NCBI RefSeq assembly: GCF_014359565.1
Contig: NZ_JACIZD010000014.1
Location: forward strand, 1-58,306
Reading direction: 5' to 3'
Source: Immundisolibacter sp.
GTDB lineage: Bacteria > Pseudomonadota > Gammaproteobacteria > Immundisolibacterales > Immundisolibacteraceae
Length of the DNA stretch: 58,306 nt
Under the pieces are notes generated by a model. It did not search any database and was not told where the DNA came from. It worked only from the letters and a program-made list of their open reading frames with translations. The position numbers and the translations under genes are program-made. Within the stretch, counting starts at the first letter, position 1; every line of letters starts with the position of its first letter. This document shows positions 45,470-56,878 of this stretch, piece after piece.

Positions 45470-46125
45470 TCGTCGGCTGTGCCGTAACGCGGCACGGCCA
45501 GTATCTGCTCCCGCACGGCGGCGCCAAACTCGCTGTCGGCGGGATTCATGTCGGTGTCGATGGGTCCGGGCTGGACGTTGTTGACGGTGATGCCGCGCGG
45601 GCCCAGATCCCGCGCCAGACCCTTGACCAGCCCCACCAGCCCGGCCTTGCTCATGGCGTAGACGGCGCCACCGGCGAAGGGCATGCGCTCGGCGTTGCAG
45701 CTGCCGATCATGATGATGCGCCCGCCCGGGCGCATGTGTTTCACGGCCGCCTCGGTGGCAACGAAGGCGGCGCGCAGATTCACGGCCACCGTGCGATCGA
45801 ACTGCGCCAGCGGAAACTCGCCGGCCGGCGCCATGTGAAACACACCGGCGTTGTTGACCAGGATGTCGATGCCGCCGAGCGTTGCCACGGTTTGCTCCAC
45901 GGCTGCCACCACGGCGCTGGCGTCTGCACTGTCGGCCTGAATCGCCAGCGCCTGGCCGCCGAAGGCTTGGGCGGCCTGGACGCTGGCCGCGGCCTGCTCG
46001 GCGTTGTGGACGTAGGTCAGGGCCACCTGCGCGCCGTCGCGTGCCAGGCGCCGCACGATGGCGGCGCCGATGCCGCGGCTGCCGCCGGTGACCAATGCGC
46101 GCATGTTCTTCAGGGCTTGCGTCAT
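45379..46125 (-). CDS. SDR-family oxidoreductase (FabG-like)
   Basis: This 248-residue Rossmann-fold reductase has the cofactor motif VTGGSRGIGAAI, NNAG (LVNNAGVFHM), the catalytic serine in IGSCNAERM and YxxxK in YAMSKAG. It ends DGGFTA, as FabG-like proteins do. The NADP preference and substrate are not determined. The partial duplicate of its 3' end lies 0.8 kb to the left, beyond the ParDE module. Confidence 0.93.
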   Translation of the reverse strand: MTQALKNMRALVTGGSRGIGAAIVRRLARDGAQVALTYVHNAEQAAASVQAAQAFGGQALAIQADSADASAVVAAVEQTVATLGGIDILVNNAGVFHMAPAGEFPLAQFDRTVAVNLRAAFVATEAAVKHMRPGGRIIMIGSCNAERMPFAGGAVYAMSKAGLVGLVKGLARDLGPRGITVNNVQPGPIDTDMNPADSEFGAAVREQILAVPRYGTADEVAGMVAYLASAEAGFVTGASLTIDGGFTA

Positions 46126-46182
46126 GCCGGACCTCGTGATGGGTAAGGAAGCGGATCAGTAACGGCTCGCGCGGCAGGCGCT

Positions 46183-48249
46183 TCAGGACTGGCCGGAAAG
46201 GGCGCCCAGCAATCCGTCGAGCGTGGTGATCGGTGCGCTGCACTGACCGCCCTGGCACAGGTACGCCACGGCTTCGCCCTGTGGCCGGCAGTGGGCGAGC
46301 ACGCCGGGCAGGTCGGCAGCCTCGGGCGGGATGGCCAGCGTGATGCGCAGCGGCTGGTAGCCGGTGCGGGCGGCGGACAGCCAGGGGTCGAGTGCGCTGG
46401 GCGCGCCGCGCAGGATTAGCGTTTGCGGTGGCGTGAGCTGTTCTTCGAGCGCCGTCAGCAGGCTGCAGAAGCCGAGGGGGTGTTCCTGGAAGCGGCCGGC
46501 GGCGCCTTGCACGGCACGCGCGGCGGCGTCCAGGTAGCGGCTTTCGCCCAGCAGGTGACCGAGCCGGCCGAGCGCGCGCGCGGCAATGGCGCTGCCGGCC
46601 GGCGTGGCGTCGTCGCCCAGCGGCCGGGTGCGCACGATGAGCCGTTCGTGATCGTCGGCGGTATGGAAAAAGCCGCCTCCGTCCGGGTCCTCAAAATGCG
46701 CCAGCATCACCTCGGCCAGATCGATCGCAAAGGCCGGATGCTCGCCGTTCCAGCGGGTCTGCAGCAGCTCCAGAAGGCCATCGAGCAGGTAGGCGTGATC
46801 GTCCAGATAGGCGGCCAGATACGCCTGCTCGCCCTTGGCGACGGCCTTCAGGCGGCCGTCCTGCCACAGCACGCGGCGGGCAAAATCAGCCGCCGCCGCG
46901 GCGGCGTCGATGAAGGCGGTTTCGTTCAGGTGTCGCCCGGCCTGCGCCAGGCCGCCGATCATCAGGCCGTTCCAGCCGGCCAGGATCTTGTCGTCCAGGC
47001 CCGGCCGCACGCGCCCGCTGCGGGCGACGAACAGCTTTTGCATGGCGCCGGACAGCACCACGGCCACGCGCTGGGGCGAGAGGCCGACCTCGCTGGCGAT
47101 GTCCGCCACATCGGTGCAGACGCGCAAATGCCAGCGGTGCTCGAAATTGGGCGTGCTGTCGAGGCCAAAGCGACGGGCCAGGATGGCGTATTCCTCGGCG
47201 CTGAGCAGGGCTTTCACCTCGGCCCGATCCCAGGCGTAGAAGCGGCCTTCCTCGCCCTCGGAATCGGCATCCAGCGCCGCGTAAAAGCCGCCGCCCGGCG
47301 AGCGCATTTCGCGCAGCACCCACTGGCCGGTGGTATGCAGCACGGCGTCGAAGCGCGCGCTGGCGGTGATCTGCGCCGCCTGTGCGTACAGGCGCAGCAG
47401 CTGGCCGTTGTCGGACAGCATTTTCTCGAAGTGCGGGATGCTCCATTCGGCATCGACCGAGTAACGGCAAAAGCCGCCGCCCAGATGGTCGTGGATGCCG
47501 CCGCGGGCGATTTGTTCGAGCGTCAGCAGCGCCATGCGCAGCGCCTGTTCGTCGCCGCTGCGGGCGTGTTCGCGCAGGCAGCGCTCGATCAGTGGTGCCT
47601 GCGGGAATTTGGGCGCGCCCCCAAAGCCGCCGTTCACGGGGTCGAACAGGCCGCTCAGTTCGGCCATGGCGCGGCGCAGCGGTGCGTCGCCGGCTGCCGC
47701 CTTGGCGTCGCCGAGGGTCTGGTTGCCCGCCAGGGCTTCCAGTAACTGGTGGTTCTGCTGGTCGATTTGCGCCCGGTGGCCGCGGTAGTACTCGTCCACC
47801 CGGCCCAGCAAATCGGTGAAGGCCGGCAGGCCGTAGCGGGCCTCCTTGGGGAAATAGGTGCCGCCGAAGAACGGCACCTGGTCCGGGGTGAGGAACATGG
47901 TCAGCGGCCAGCCGCCGCCGCGACCGGTCAGCATCTGGTGGGCCAGTTGATAGATGCGGTCCAGGTCCGGCCGTTCCTCGCGATCGACCTTGATGTTGAC
48001 GAACAGGCTGTTCATCACCGCCGCCGTGGCGGGGTCCTCGAAGGACTCGTGCGCCATCACATGGCACCAGTGGCAGGCCGAGTAGCCAATCGACAGCAGG
48101 ATCGGCTTGTCCTGCGTGCGCGCCAGGGCCAGCGCCGCGTCGCCCCAGGGGTGCCAGTCGACCGGGTTGTGGGCGTGTTGCAGCAGATACGGACTGCACT
48201 CGGCAGCCAGGCGGTTGGGCGGGTGGCCGGATGAGATGGTGTTGGACAT
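46183..48249 (-). CDS. DUF255 thioredoxin-domain protein (YyaL/SSP411-like)
   Basis: This 688-residue protein has an N-terminal thioredoxin-like domain with C59-H-W-C62 ([11 protein letters not shown]) after the signature [15 protein letters not shown] long (alpha/alpha)6-barrel follows, similar to N-acylglucosamine 2-epimerases. The family, which includes human SPATA20, is widespread but has no agreed reaction. The start at 48249 was chosen because it gives [15 protein letters not shown] near the N-terminus; longer in-frame extension covers lgt on the other strand. Confidence 0.92.
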   Translation of the reverse strand: MSNTISSGHPPNRLAAECSPYLLQHAHNPVDWHPWGDAALALARTQDKPILLSIGYSACHWCHVMAHESFEDPATAAVMNSLFVNIKVDREERPDLDRIYQLAHQMLTGRGGGWPLTMFLTPDQVPFFGGTYFPKEARYGLPAFTDLLGRVDEYYRGHRAQIDQQNHQLLEALAGNQTLGDAKAAAGDAPLRRAMAELSGLFDPVNGGFGGAPKFPQAPLIERCLREHARSGDEQALRMALLTLEQIARGGIHDHLGGGFCRYSVDAEWSIPHFEKMLSDNGQLLRLYAQAAQITASARFDAVLHTTGQWVLREMRSPGGGFYAALDADSEGEEGRFYAWDRAEVKALLSAEEYAILARRFGLDSTPNFEHRWHLRVCTDVADIASEVGLSPQRVAVVLSGAMQKLFVARSGRVRPGLDDKILAGWNGLMIGGLAQAGRHLNETAFIDAAAAAADFARRVLWQDGRLKAVAKGEQAYLAAYLDDHAYLLDGLLELLQTRWNGEHPAFAIDLAEVMLAHFEDPDGGGFFHTADDHERLIVRTRPLGDDATPAGSAIAARALGRLGHLLGESRYLDAAARAVQGAAGRFQEHPLGFCSLLTALEEQLTPPQTLILRGAPSALDPWLSAARTGYQPLRITLAIPPEAADLPGVLAHCRPQGEAVAYLCQGGQCSAPITTLDGLLGALSGQS

Positions 48250-48303
48250 GGCGACAGGCGGTGGCAAGCGGGGTTGCCGGATCATGCCGGATAATCGGTG
48301 CCC

Positions 48304-49089
48304 ATGTTGCACCATCCCGCCATCGATCCGGTCGCCCTGCACCTTGGCCCACTGGCCATCCGCTGGTATGGCCTCATGTACCTGGTCGGTTTCGCGGCCG
48401 CCTGGTGGCTGGGTCGAAGGCGCGCGCAGCGCCCCGGCAGCGGCTGGCAGGCGAGCGAGCTCGGCGACCTGATTTTCTACTGCGCCATGGGCGCCGTGCT
48501 CGGCGGGCGCATCGGCTATGTGCTGTTCTATCAGCCCGCTTACTACCTGTCTCATCCGGCAGCCATCCTGCAGGCCTGGGAGGGCGGCATGTCCTTCCAC
48601 GGCGGGCTGATCGGCGTGCTGTTGGCGTGCTGGCTGTTCGGGCGCAAGACCGGCCGCGGTTTCTTCACGGTGACCGATTTTGCGGCGCCGCTGGTGCCGA
48701 CCGGGCTGCTGGCCGGGCGGCTTGGCAACTTCATCAACGGCGAGCTGTGGGGGCGGGTCACGGACCTGCCCTGGGGCATGGTGTTCGAGGGCGCCGGGCC
48801 GCTGCCGCGCCATCCATCGCAGCTTTATCAGGCGGCGCTCGAAGGCGGGCTGCTGTTCGTCATCCTGTGGCTGTATTCGGCCCGGCCACGGCCGGTGATG
48901 GCGGTGTCCGGGGTGTTTCTGATCGGCTACGGCACGCTGCGTTTCATCGGTGAATTCGCGCGTGAGCCGGATGCCTTTCTGGGCTTCGTCGCCTTCGACT
49001 GGCTGACCATGGGTCAGCTGCTGTGCCTGCCGATGTTGGTCGCGGGAGCGGCGCTGCTGATGCTCAGTCGTCGGCACAGCGCGGCCTGA
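48304..49089 (+). CDS. lgt: Phosphatidylglycerol-prolipoprotein diacylglyceryl transferase
   Basis: Lgt adds diacylglycerol to the lipobox cysteine of prolipoproteins such as the BamC and L,D-transpeptidase products encoded here. The 261-residue inner-membrane protein has seven predicted membrane segments. It shows [20 protein letters not shown], the Lgt signature [14 protein letters not shown], and [15 protein letters not shown] at 48298 is an alternative start two codons earlier. The stop overlaps the next start by one base. Confidence 0.96.
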   Translation: MLHHPAIDPVALHLGPLAIRWYGLMYLVGFAAAWWLGRRRAQRPGSGWQASELGDLIFYCAMGAVLGGRIGYVLFYQPAYYLSHPAAILQAWEGGMSFHGGLIGVLLACWLFGRKTGRGFFTVTDFAAPLVPTGLLAGRLGNFINGELWGRVTDLPWGMVFEGAGPLPRHPSQLYQAALEGGLLFVILWLYSARPRPVMAVSGVFLIGYGTLRFIGEFAREPDAFLGFVAFDWLTMGQLLCLPMLVAGAALLMLSRRHSAA

Positions 49090-51062
49090 TGCACGGCTTC
49101 TTTGCCGAACTGGTCATCATCCTCACCGCCTCGGCGCTGGTGCTGGCGGCGTTCTACCGCCTGCGCCTGCCGCCCACGCTGGGCTATCTGACCACCGGCC
49201 TGCTGATCGGGCCCGGTGCGCTCGGTCTGGTGGGCAACCAGGAGGCGGTGCAGTACCTGGCCGAGTTCGGTGTGGTGTTCCTGCTGTTCTCGCTGGGTCT
49301 GGAATTTTCGCTGTCGCGCCTGCTGGCCATGCGCCGGCTGGTGTTTGGCCTGGGCGGCGGGCAGGTGCTGATCTGCACGGCGGCGTTCATGGCGGTCGGG
49401 CTCGGGTTTGGACTGTCGCCGCCGCTGGCACTGCTGATGGCGGCGGTGCTGGCGCTGTCGTCCACCGCGGTGGTGACGCGCGAGCTGGCCCGCAACGGCG
49501 AGCTGTACGCCCGCCACGGCCAGCTCGGCGTCGCGGTGCTGCTGTTTCAGGATCTGGCGGCCGTGCTGTTCCTGATTCTGATCCCGGCCCTGGCCACCGA
49601 GGGCGATGGCCTGCCGCTGGTGCTCGCCATTACTGTCGCCAAGGGCCTGGTGCTGTTCGCGGCGCTGATCGGCATCGGCAAGTGGGTGCTGCCGCGGGTG
49701 TTCTTCGAGGTCGCCAAGACGCATTCGGATGAGCTGTTCGTGCTCGCCGCGTTGCTGGTGGCCCTGCTCGCCGCGCTGCTGACGGACGCGTTTGGCCTGT
49801 CGATGACGCTGGGCGCCTTCATCGCCGGCATGATGCTCGGCGAGAGCCATTTCCGGCACCGCATCGAGGTCGAGATCCGGCCGTTTCGGGATGTGCTGCT
49901 GGGCATTTTCTTCGTCAGTGTCGGCATGTTGCTGGTGCCGGCGCAGCTGCTGCCGCGCTGGCCGGCGCTGCTGGGCCTGACGGCGGCCCTGCTGGTGTTC
50001 AAGACGGTCATTGTGATGGTGCTGGGGCGTTGGCTGGGCGAGGACCGGCTGACTTCGCTGCGCGCGGCGCTGCTGTTGGCACAGGGCGGTGAATTCGGCT
50101 TTGCCCTGCTGGCGGTGGCCGGTACCTACCGCTTGATCGACCCCGGCCAGGCCACGCTGGTGGCCGCCAGCATCGTGCTGAGCATGGGACTGACGCCGCT
50201 GATCGTGCGTCACAACGGTCGCATCGCCGCCTGGTTTTTGCGGCACCACCACCCGCTGCCCGCCGCGCAGGCCGATCTTGTCGACGTGAGCGGCGCCACC
50301 GGCGCGCTGAGCGGTCACGTCGTCATTTGCGGCTACGGGCGCGTCGGCCAGGCGGTGGGGCGCATCCTGAGCCGCGAGGGCGTCGCGTTCGTCGCCGTGG
50401 ACGAAGACCCGGTGCGCGTGCAGGAGGCCCTGCTGGGCGGCGAGAACGTGTTCTATGGTGACGCCCGCCGACCTGCGCTGTTGCATGCGCTTGGTATCGC
50501 TCGGGCGCGTCTGGTGGTGGTGAGCTTCACCGACCACCGGCAGGCGCTGGCCATCGTGCGGGCGGTGCGCGAGCTGGCCCCCGAGCTGCCGATCCTGGTG
50601 CGCACCACCGATGACCGCCACCGGGACATTCTGAAGCAGGCCGGCGTGACCGCCGTGGTGCCGGAAACCTTCGAGGCCAGCCTGACGCTGGCCTCGCACG
50701 TGCTGGCGCTGCTCGATTTCCCGATGGAGCGGGTACAGCAAAGCGTGCAGGGCGTGCGCGAGGAGCGTTACGGCGTGCTGCGCGGCTATTTTCACGGTCA
50801 GCGCTCGCGCATCGAGGACACGCAGGGCCAGGCCCTCGAAGTGCGCCACGCCGTGCGCCTGCCCGACGATGCGCGCGCGGTCGGCCAGCGCCTGGACGAG
50901 CTGGATCTGGCCCGGACCGGCGCCGAGGTGCGCAGCGTGCGCCGCGGTGCAGGCGAACTGACGCCGGCCGATGACTTGCGTCTGCAGGCCGGCGACGCGG
51001 TGGTGTTGTTTGGCACTGCCAGCCAGGTGGAGAACGCGGAAAGACGCCTGCTGGGCGGTTAG
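49089..51062 (+). CDS. CPA2 cation:proton antiporter with RCK domain (KefB/YbaL-like)
   Basis: This 657-residue protein has about 12 membrane helices (1-385) of the Na/H-exchanger type, a TrkA-N/RCK domain (about 415-535, [19 protein letters not shown]) that binds NAD(H), and a C-terminal TrkA-C region ending [32 protein letters not shown] corresponds to the conserved transport aspartate. It probably exports K+ or Na+ against protons. KefB, KefC and YbaL are not separable here; no KefF/G gene adjoins. Confidence 0.92.
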   Translation: MHGFFAELVIILTASALVLAAFYRLRLPPTLGYLTTGLLIGPGALGLVGNQEAVQYLAEFGVVFLLFSLGLEFSLSRLLAMRRLVFGLGGGQVLICTAAFMAVGLGFGLSPPLALLMAAVLALSSTAVVTRELARNGELYARHGQLGVAVLLFQDLAAVLFLILIPALATEGDGLPLVLAITVAKGLVLFAALIGIGKWVLPRVFFEVAKTHSDELFVLAALLVALLAALLTDAFGLSMTLGAFIAGMMLGESHFRHRIEVEIRPFRDVLLGIFFVSVGMLLVPAQLLPRWPALLGLTAALLVFKTVIVMVLGRWLGEDRLTSLRAALLLAQGGEFGFALLAVAGTYRLIDPGQATLVAASIVLSMGLTPLIVRHNGRIAAWFLRHHHPLPAAQADLVDVSGATGALSGHVVICGYGRVGQAVGRILSREGVAFVAVDEDPVRVQEALLGGENVFYGDARRPALLHALGIARARLVVVSFTDHRQALAIVRAVRELAPELPILVRTTDDRHRDILKQAGVTAVVPETFEASLTLASHVLALLDFPMERVQQSVQGVREERYGVLRGYFHGQRSRIEDTQGQALEVRHAVRLPDDARAVGQRLDELDLARTGAEVRSVRRGAGELTPADDLRLQAGDAVVLFGTASQVENAERRLLGG

Positions 51063-51214
51063 GGAAAGGCTGAAGTATTCAGCGTTTCCCGCAGCGCAGG
51101 GATGCGCTGCCAAAATCAGTGGCTATAAGCCGCTGATTTTGTGAGCCATCGGAAAACCACGCTTTTCCGATGGCGGGCGCTGAGAAATCCAGGATGGATT
51201 TATTCAGCGTTTCC
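51063..51214. mobile_element. Five-hairpin repeat element (MITE-like)
   Basis: The 152-bp element has terminal inverted repeats GGAAAGGCTGAA (51063-51074) and TTCAGCGTTTCC (51203-51214). It consists of five adjoining hairpins: 51063-51089; 51091-51110 (GCAGCGCA/TGCGCTGC); 51112-51140 (AAAATCAG/CTGATTTT); 51145-51174 (GCCATCGGAAAA/TTTTCCGATGGC); 51178-51209. No reading frame of note. Related pieces lie at 45311-45379, 44534-44566 and 28363-28380. It starts directly after a stop codon. Confidence 0.7.
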
Positions 51215-51360
51215 TCGGGGCGCACCGGGCGCGCCTTGTGGTCGGGGTGACCTGCCCCTGCAAGCGGCGCTCGGGCTGCGTTATCCTTGCCGCCCCCCGC
51301 GGCCGGCGGGTGTCCGTCTGCCGGTCTCCTGCCGATTTTGGTCCCGATCCGGAGAACTGT

Positions 51361-53364
51361 ATGTCCCTGCCGCGCCGGCAACTTGCCAACGCCGTCCGGG
51401 CGCTGGCCATGGACGCGGTAGAGGCCGCCAAGTCCGGCCACCCCGGCATGCCGATGGGCATGGCTGACATCGCCGAAGTCCTGTGGAACGACCTGCTGCG
51501 CCACAACCCGGCCGACCCGGCCTGGCCGGACCGCGACCGCTTCGTGGTCTCCAACGGCCACGGCTCGATGCTGCTGTACGCGCTGCTGCACCTGAGCGGC
51601 TATGACCTGCCGCTGGATGAGCTCAAGCGCTTCCGGCAGCTGCACTCCAAAACCCCCGGCCATCCCGAGTACGGCCTGACGCCGGGCGTGGAGACCACGA
51701 CCGGGCCGCTGGGTCAGGGCCTGGCCAACGCGGTCGGCATGGCGATCGCCGAACGGCGGCTGGCGGCGGAGTTCAACCGGCCCGGCCATGCCATCGTCGA
51801 TCACCACACCTACGTGTTCGTCGGCGACGGTTGCCTGATGGAAGGTGTCTCGCACGAGGCCTGCTCAGTGGCCGGCACGCTGGGCCTGGGCAAGCTGATC
51901 GCGCTGTACGACGACAACGGCATCTCCATCGACGGTCAGGTCAGCGGCTGGTTTGCCGACGACACGCCGGCCCGCTTCGAGGCCTACGGCTGGCAGGTGA
52001 TCCGCGACGTGGACGGCCATGATGCCGCTGCGGTCGCCGCCGCCCTGCAACAGGCGCGGGCCGAGACCGCCAGACCCACACTCATCTGCTGCCGCACGGT
52101 GATCGGTTTCGGGGCGCCCAACAAGCAGGGCAAGGCGTCGGCGCATGGCGCGCCGCTGGGTGGCGACGAAATCGCCGCGGCGCGCGCGCAGCTGGGCTGG
52201 ACCTGCGGTCCGTTCGAGATTCCGGCTGACATCTATGCCGCCTGGGACGCCCGGCCACGGGGCGCCGCGCTGCAAGTCGACTGGCAGGACCGCTTCGATC
52301 GCTATGCGGACGAGTACCCCACACTGGCGGCGGAATTCCGGCGGCGCATGGCCGGCCTGCTGCCGGCTGATTTCGAGGCACAGGCACAAGCCATCGTGGC
52401 CCGTTTTCAGGCCGACGCGAAGGACGTCGCCAGCCGCCAGGCCTCGCAACTGGCACTCGAAGCCTTCGGTCCGCTGCTGCCGGAGTTTCTGGGTGGCTCG
52501 GCCGACCTGACAGAATCGAACCTCACCGACTGGTCCGGCGCCACCCGGCTGGACGCAGCCAATCCGGGTGGCGACTACCTGCACTACGGCGTGCGTGAGT
52601 TCGGCATGACCGCGATCATGAACGGCATCGCCCTGCACGGCGGCTTGCTGCCGTATGGCGGTACCTTTCTGGTGTTCTCGGATTACGCCCGCAACGGCAT
52701 CCGGATGGCGGCGCTCATGGGCCTGCGGGTGACCTATGTGCTGACACACGATTCGATCGGCCTGGGCGAGGACGGCCCCACCCACCAGCCGGTGGAGCAT
52801 GTGTCCAGCCTGCGACTGGTGCCGGGTCTGAGCGTGTGGCGGCCGTGCGATGCGGCCGAGACCGCCGCTGCCTGGGCACAGGCTTTGACGGCCGAGGGGC
52901 CGAGTGCGCTCGCCCTGTCGCGCCAGAAGCTGCCGCATCAGGCGCGCGATGCCGGGCAACTGGCAGCGGTCGAGCGGGGCGGCTACGTGCTGGCGGACAC
53001 GCCGAGCGCGCCGGACCTGATCCTCATGGCCAGCGGCTCGGAGGTGGCGCTGGTGATGGCGGCGCGCGAGCGGCTGGCCAGTGAGGGCATTGCGGCGCGT
53101 GTGGTGTCCATGCCGTGCCTGGAGCGTTTCGCGGCGCAGGACGCGGGCTACCGTGACAGCGTGCTGCCGCCGGCGGTGACGGCGCGGGTGGCCGTGGAGG
53201 CGGGCGTGACGGGGCTTTGGTGGCGTTACGTGGGTGATTGCGGTCAGGTGATCGGCCTGGACCGCTTCGGCGAATCGGCGCCGGCCGGGGCGCTGTTCGA
53301 GTATTTCGGATTCACGCCCGAGGCCGTGATAGCCGCGGCGCGGGCGACGCTGCAAAGGGGCTGA
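51361..53364 (+). CDS. tkt: Transketolase
   Basis: This thiamine-diphosphate enzyme transfers two-carbon units between sugar phosphates in the pentose phosphate or Calvin pathways. The 667-residue length is normal. It has [14 protein letters not shown], the ThDP/Mg motif [13 protein letters not shown]...DDNGISIDG, and the transketolase signature [19 protein letters not shown]. It begins the group tkt-gap-pgk, the usual order in proteobacteria. A TTATCCT -10-like box lies about 75 bp before the start. Confidence 0.97.
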   Translation: MSLPRRQLANAVRALAMDAVEAAKSGHPGMPMGMADIAEVLWNDLLRHNPADPAWPDRDRFVVSNGHGSMLLYALLHLSGYDLPLDELKRFRQLHSKTPGHPEYGLTPGVETTTGPLGQGLANAVGMAIAERRLAAEFNRPGHAIVDHHTYVFVGDGCLMEGVSHEACSVAGTLGLGKLIALYDDNGISIDGQVSGWFADDTPARFEAYGWQVIRDVDGHDAAAVAAALQQARAETARPTLICCRTVIGFGAPNKQGKASAHGAPLGGDEIAAARAQLGWTCGPFEIPADIYAAWDARPRGAALQVDWQDRFDRYADEYPTLAAEFRRRMAGLLPADFEAQAQAIVARFQADAKDVASRQASQLALEAFGPLLPEFLGGSADLTESNLTDWSGATRLDAANPGGDYLHYGVREFGMTAIMNGIALHGGLLPYGGTFLVFSDYARNGIRMAALMGLRVTYVLTHDSIGLGEDGPTHQPVEHVSSLRLVPGLSVWRPCDAAETAAAWAQALTAEGPSALALSRQKLPHQARDAGQLAAVERGGYVLADTPSAPDLILMASGSEVALVMAARERLASEGIAARVVSMPCLERFAAQDAGYRDSVLPPAVTARVAVEAGVTGLWWRYVGDCGQVIGLDRFGESAPAGALFEYFGFTPEAVIAAARATLQRG

Positions 53365-53412
53365 CACGGGCGGGGTCGATGATCATCGCGCCGTAAGGAG
53401 GGCGATTATTGT

Positions 53413-53463
53413 TGTAGGAGCCCGGCTTGCCGGGCGATCGCGCAGCGAAGCTGTGCTCCTACA
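53413..53463 (+). repeat. REP-like hairpin (copy 2)
   Basis: TGTAGGAG and CTCCTACA form the outer stem, CCCGGC-TT-GCCGGG the inner one. Both agree with copy 1 at 141-192. It lies between tkt and gap and lacks the T-run of copy 1. Confidence 0.75.
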
Positions 53464-53563
53464 CGTGTGCGGTGTGGTGTGCTTGGCGCGCGGGGGAACT
53501 CTGGCTCGATCAGCGTTCACCAAGTCAATTAGTTAATTCGATTTCTGCAAGGAGAACGGTGCA

Positions 53564-54574
53564 ATGGCGATCAAGGTGGCAATCAACGGCTATGGCCGCA
53601 TCGGACGCAACGTGCTGCGTGCGCTCTACGAGAGTGGGCGCACCGGCGAAGTGCAGATAGTGGCGGTCAACGACCTGGGCGATGCCAACATCCTGGCCCA
53701 CCTGACCCGTTACGACACCGCCCACGGCAAGTTCCCCGGCACCGTCGAGGTGACCGACGGCGCCATGATCGTCAACGGCGACCGCATCCGCGTGACCAGC
53801 GAGCGCGATCCGGCCAAGCTGCCCTGGGGCGAGCTTGGCGTGGACGTGGTGCTCGAATGCACCGGTTTTTTCACCAGCAAGGACAAGGCCTCGGCGCACC
53901 TGAAGGCCGGCGCGCGCAAGGTGCTGATCTCCGCGCCGGGCAAGGAAGTGGATGCCACCGTCGTCTACGGCGTGAACCATCAGGTGCTCAAGGCCGGCGA
54001 CACGGTGGTCTCGAACGCTTCCTGCACCACCAACTGCCTGGCGCCGCTGGCCAAGGTCATGCACGAGAAGTTCGGCCTGCTGCAGGGCCTGATGACCACC
54101 GTGCATGCCTACACCAACGACCAGGTGCTGACCGACGTCTATCACGAGGACGTGCGTCGCGCCCGCTCGGCCACGCAGTCCATGATTCCGACCAAGACCG
54201 GCGCTGCCGCCGCGGTCGGCCTGGTGCTGCCGGAGCTCAAGGGCAAGCTGGACGGCTTCGCCATCCGCGTGCCGACCATCAACGTGTCGATCGTGGACCT
54301 GACCTTCACCGCCGGGCGCGCCACCAGCGTGGACCAAATCAACGCCGCCGTGCGCGAGGCCGCCAATGGCCCGCTCAAGGGCATCCTCGCCTACACCGAC
54401 GAGCCGCTGGTGTCGGTCGACTTCAACCACAACCCGGCCTCGTCCACCTACGACGCCACGCTGACCAAGGTCATCGACGGCACGCTGGTGAAGGTCTGCT
54501 CCTGGTACGACAACGAGTGGGGCTTCTCGAACCGCATGCTGGACACGGCGCTCGTCCTGGCCAAGGTCGGCTGA
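53564..54574 (+). CDS. gap: Glyceraldehyde-3-phosphate dehydrogenase
   Basis: The 336-residue enzyme has the NAD fold [15 protein letters not shown], the active-site [15 protein letters not shown] with its catalytic cysteine, and the terminal [19 protein letters not shown] precedes the ATG by 9 bp. A 200-bp gap after tkt holds the REP-like hairpin. Residues expected for NAD use (a conserved N-terminal aspartate after the second strand, AVNDLGD) favour the glycolytic type. Confidence 0.97.
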   Translation: MAIKVAINGYGRIGRNVLRALYESGRTGEVQIVAVNDLGDANILAHLTRYDTAHGKFPGTVEVTDGAMIVNGDRIRVTSERDPAKLPWGELGVDVVLECTGFFTSKDKASAHLKAGARKVLISAPGKEVDATVVYGVNHQVLKAGDTVVSNASCTTNCLAPLAKVMHEKFGLLQGLMTTVHAYTNDQVLTDVYHEDVRRARSATQSMIPTKTGAAAAVGLVLPELKGKLDGFAIRVPTINVSIVDLTFTAGRATSVDQINAAVREAANGPLKGILAYTDEPLVSVDFNHNPASSTYDATLTKVIDGTLVKVCSWYDNEWGFSNRMLDTALVLAKVG

Positions 54575-54583
54575 GGGCACGTC

Positions 54584-55771
54584 ATGGCAAACGTGCTGCG
54601 CATGAGCGAGCTGGCCCTGGCCGGCAAGCGGGTCATGATTCGCGCCGATCTGAACGTGCCGCTGCGCGACGGCGTGATCCTGGACGACACGCGCATCCGC
54701 GCCTTCGTGCCGACCGCGCAGGCGGCGCTGGCGGCCGGCGCCGCGGTACTGGTGCTGTCGCACCTCGGCCGGCCAAAGGAAGGCGCCTTCGATGCCGAGG
54801 CCAGCCTGGCGCCGGTGGCCCGTCGCCTGGGAGATCTGCTCGGCCGGCCCGTGCCGTGCCTGCGCGACTGGCTGGATGGCGTCGCCATCCAGCCGGGCGA
54901 GATCGCGCTTGGCGAGAACGTGCGCTTCAACGTCGGCGAGAAAAAGAACGACGATGCCCTGGCGCAGCGCATGGCGGCGCTGTGCGACGTGTTCGTGATG
55001 GACGCCTTCGGCACCGCGCACCGGGCGGAGGCCTCCACCCACGGCGTGGCCAAGTACGCGCCGGTGGCCTGCGCTGGTCCGCTGCTGGTGGCCGAACTGG
55101 ACGCCCTGCACCTGGCGCTGGCGGCGCCCAAGCGCCCGCTGGTGGCCATCGTTGGCGGTGCCAAGGTGTCGAGCAAGCTCGCCGTGCTGACCAACCTGCT
55201 GCCGATGGTGGACCGCCTCATCGTCGGTGGCGGCATCGCCAATACCTTCCTGGTCGCGGCTGGCCACGACGTCGGGCATTCCCTGTATGAACCGGACCTG
55301 GTCGAAACCGCCCGCGGCCTGCTGGAACAGGCCAAGGCCCTCGGGCGGCCGATTCCGTTGCCACAACGCGTGGTGGTCGCCACCGAGATCGGCGACACCG
55401 TGCCCAGTGCGGTCAAGGACGTGGGCAACGTGGACGCCGACGAGATGATTCTGGATTTCGACGCCGATTTTGCCCGCGAACTGGGCGACATCATCCGCAG
55501 CGCCGGCACGGTGGTCTGGAACGGGCCGCTGGGCGTGTTCGAGTACCCGGCCTTCGCGCAGGGCACGCGCCTGCTGGCGGAGGCGATTGCCGACTCGCCG
55601 GCGTTTTCCATCTGCGGCGGCGGCGAGACACTGGCCGCCATCGCCAAGTTCGGTATCGCCGACCGCGTGTCGTACATTTCGACCGGCGGCGGCGCCTTCC
55701 TGGAAGTACTGGAAGGCAAGACCCTGCCGGCGGTCGAGGTGCTTGAGCAGCGCGCGGCAACCCGGACATAA
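54584..55771 (+). CDS. pgk: Phosphoglycerate kinase
   Basis: The 395-residue kinase moves phosphate between 1,3-bisphosphoglycerate and ADP. It shows the substrate-binding [21 protein letters not shown] and [13 protein letters not shown]. The nucleotide-binding C-domain has [18 protein letters not shown] and GGGETLAAI. It follows gap by 9 bp. The pyk and fba genes often found next are absent; an SDR gene follows. Confidence 0.97.
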   Translation: MANVLRMSELALAGKRVMIRADLNVPLRDGVILDDTRIRAFVPTAQAALAAGAAVLVLSHLGRPKEGAFDAEASLAPVARRLGDLLGRPVPCLRDWLDGVAIQPGEIALGENVRFNVGEKKNDDALAQRMAALCDVFVMDAFGTAHRAEASTHGVAKYAPVACAGPLLVAELDALHLALAAPKRPLVAIVGGAKVSSKLAVLTNLLPMVDRLIVGGGIANTFLVAAGHDVGHSLYEPDLVETARGLLEQAKALGRPIPLPQRVVVATEIGDTVPSAVKDVGNVDADEMILDFDADFARELGDIIRSAGTVVWNGPLGVFEYPAFAQGTRLLAEAIADSPAFSICGGGETLAAIAKFGIADRVSYISTGGGAFLEVLEGKTLPAVEVLEQRAATRT

Positions 55772-55839
55772 AGGCACCAGCGGCGACCTCGACCACCGTC
55801 GCCGCAGCTGACACAAAACATTCAAGAGGAGACGCCAAC

Positions 55840-56625
55840 ATGAGCCAACGTTTCGCCGGCAAGGTAGCCATCGTCACCGGCGGCGGCGCCGGCATCGGCC
55901 GCGCCATCGTCGATGAGTGGGTCCGGGACGGCGGCAGCGTCACCGTCTGCGACCTGGACCTGCACGCGGCCGAGAAGGCCGCCGCCGAAGTCGCCGCGGC
56001 CGGCGGCCAGGCGCTGGCGCTGGAGATGGACGTCAACGATCTGGATGCCGTCGCCGCCATGGTGCCGGCCACCGTCAAGCGCTTCGGGGGGCTGGACGTG
56101 CTGTTCAACGTGGCCGGCAACAACATGATGAAGAACGTCGAGGAGGCCAACGACGAGGAATGGCGCTTCATCGTCGACACCAACCTGACCTCCGTCTATC
56201 GCTGCTCGCACGTGGCGATTCCCGAGATCAAGAAGCGCGGGGGCGGGGTCATCATCAATGTCGCGTCGACCGCCGGCATCCTGGCCGAGAACCGCTGCGC
56301 GGCGTACTCGGCGGCCAAGGCGGCGGTGATCAACCTGTCCAAGAACATGGCCATGGACTTCGCGCGCCACAACATCCGCGTCAACGCCATCTGCCCGGGT
56401 GGCACCTGGACGCCGCGCATCCGCGGCTACATGGCGCGCTTCCCGGAGCATCAGAAAATGATGACCGACGTGTGCGCCATGCAGCGCATGGCCGAGCCGC
56501 ACGAGATCGCCAAGCCGGCCGTGTTCCTGGCCTCGGACGATGCGTCCTTCATCACCGGCGCGGCGCTGGTGGTAGACGGCGGCATGACCGCCGGCAAGCG
56601 CTTCGAACTGTTCGATGCGATCTGA
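55840..56625 (+). CDS. SDR-family oxidoreductase
   Basis: This 261-residue short-chain dehydrogenase has VTGGGAGIGRAIV for NAD(P) binding, NVAGN, a catalytic serine in NVASTAGI, and YSAAK. An acidic residue after the second strand (CDLDLH) suggests NAD preference. It has GAGGAG about 10 bp ahead of the ATG. The substrate is unknown. It is unlike the SDR at 45379-46125 in sequence. Confidence 0.93.
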   Translation: MSQRFAGKVAIVTGGGAGIGRAIVDEWVRDGGSVTVCDLDLHAAEKAAAEVAAAGGQALALEMDVNDLDAVAAMVPATVKRFGGLDVLFNVAGNNMMKNVEEANDEEWRFIVDTNLTSVYRCSHVAIPEIKKRGGGVIINVASTAGILAENRCAAYSAAKAAVINLSKNMAMDFARHNIRVNAICPGGTWTPRIRGYMARFPEHQKMMTDVCAMQRMAEPHEIAKPAVFLASDDASFITGAALVVDGGMTAGKRFELFDAI

Positions 56626-56632
56626 GGCGGTC

Positions 56633-56878
56633 ATGAGCGCCGCCGCCGAAGCTGCCATGCCGCTGGTGGACCTGTCCACCTACGGTTGCCCCCTGCACTA
56701 CGTCAAGGCCCGTCAGGCACTCAGCCGCATGGCGCCGGGTGAGCGGGTGGCGTTTCTGTTCTCGGCCGGTGAGTCGGCAGAGCAGGTGCGCGCCAGCCTG
56801 GCCGAGGATGGCCACCGGGTGCTGGCCGTCAGGCCCCTTGGCGATACCTTGCAGGTCGAGGTCGCCAAGGCGGACTGA
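56633..56878 (+). CDS. TusA-family sulfur carrier-like protein
   Basis: This 81-residue protein has VDLSTYGCPLHYVKARQALS, the conserved Cys-Pro of the TusA fold, and ends with a beta-strand, LQVEVAK. TusA proteins carry a persulfide on that cysteine in sulfur relay. Typical TusA has CPxPxxxxK; here the second proline is replaced by histidine. It starts 7 bp after the SDR stop. Role here unknown; a link to the suf sulfur system is possible but not shown. Confidence 0.8.
   Translation: MSAAAEAAMPLVDLSTYGCPLHYVKARQALSRMAPGERVAFLFSAGESAEQVRASLAEDGHRVLAVRPLGDTLQVEVAKAD

Noticed and set aside
49014-51113. 699-codon minus-strand frame across the antiporter gene
   Set aside because: Antisense shadow: low-complexity Q/R/H-rich sequence; the plus-strand antiporter explains the region.
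53525-55825. 766-codon minus-strand frame across gap and pgk
   Set aside because: Antisense shadow of two complete conserved genes.
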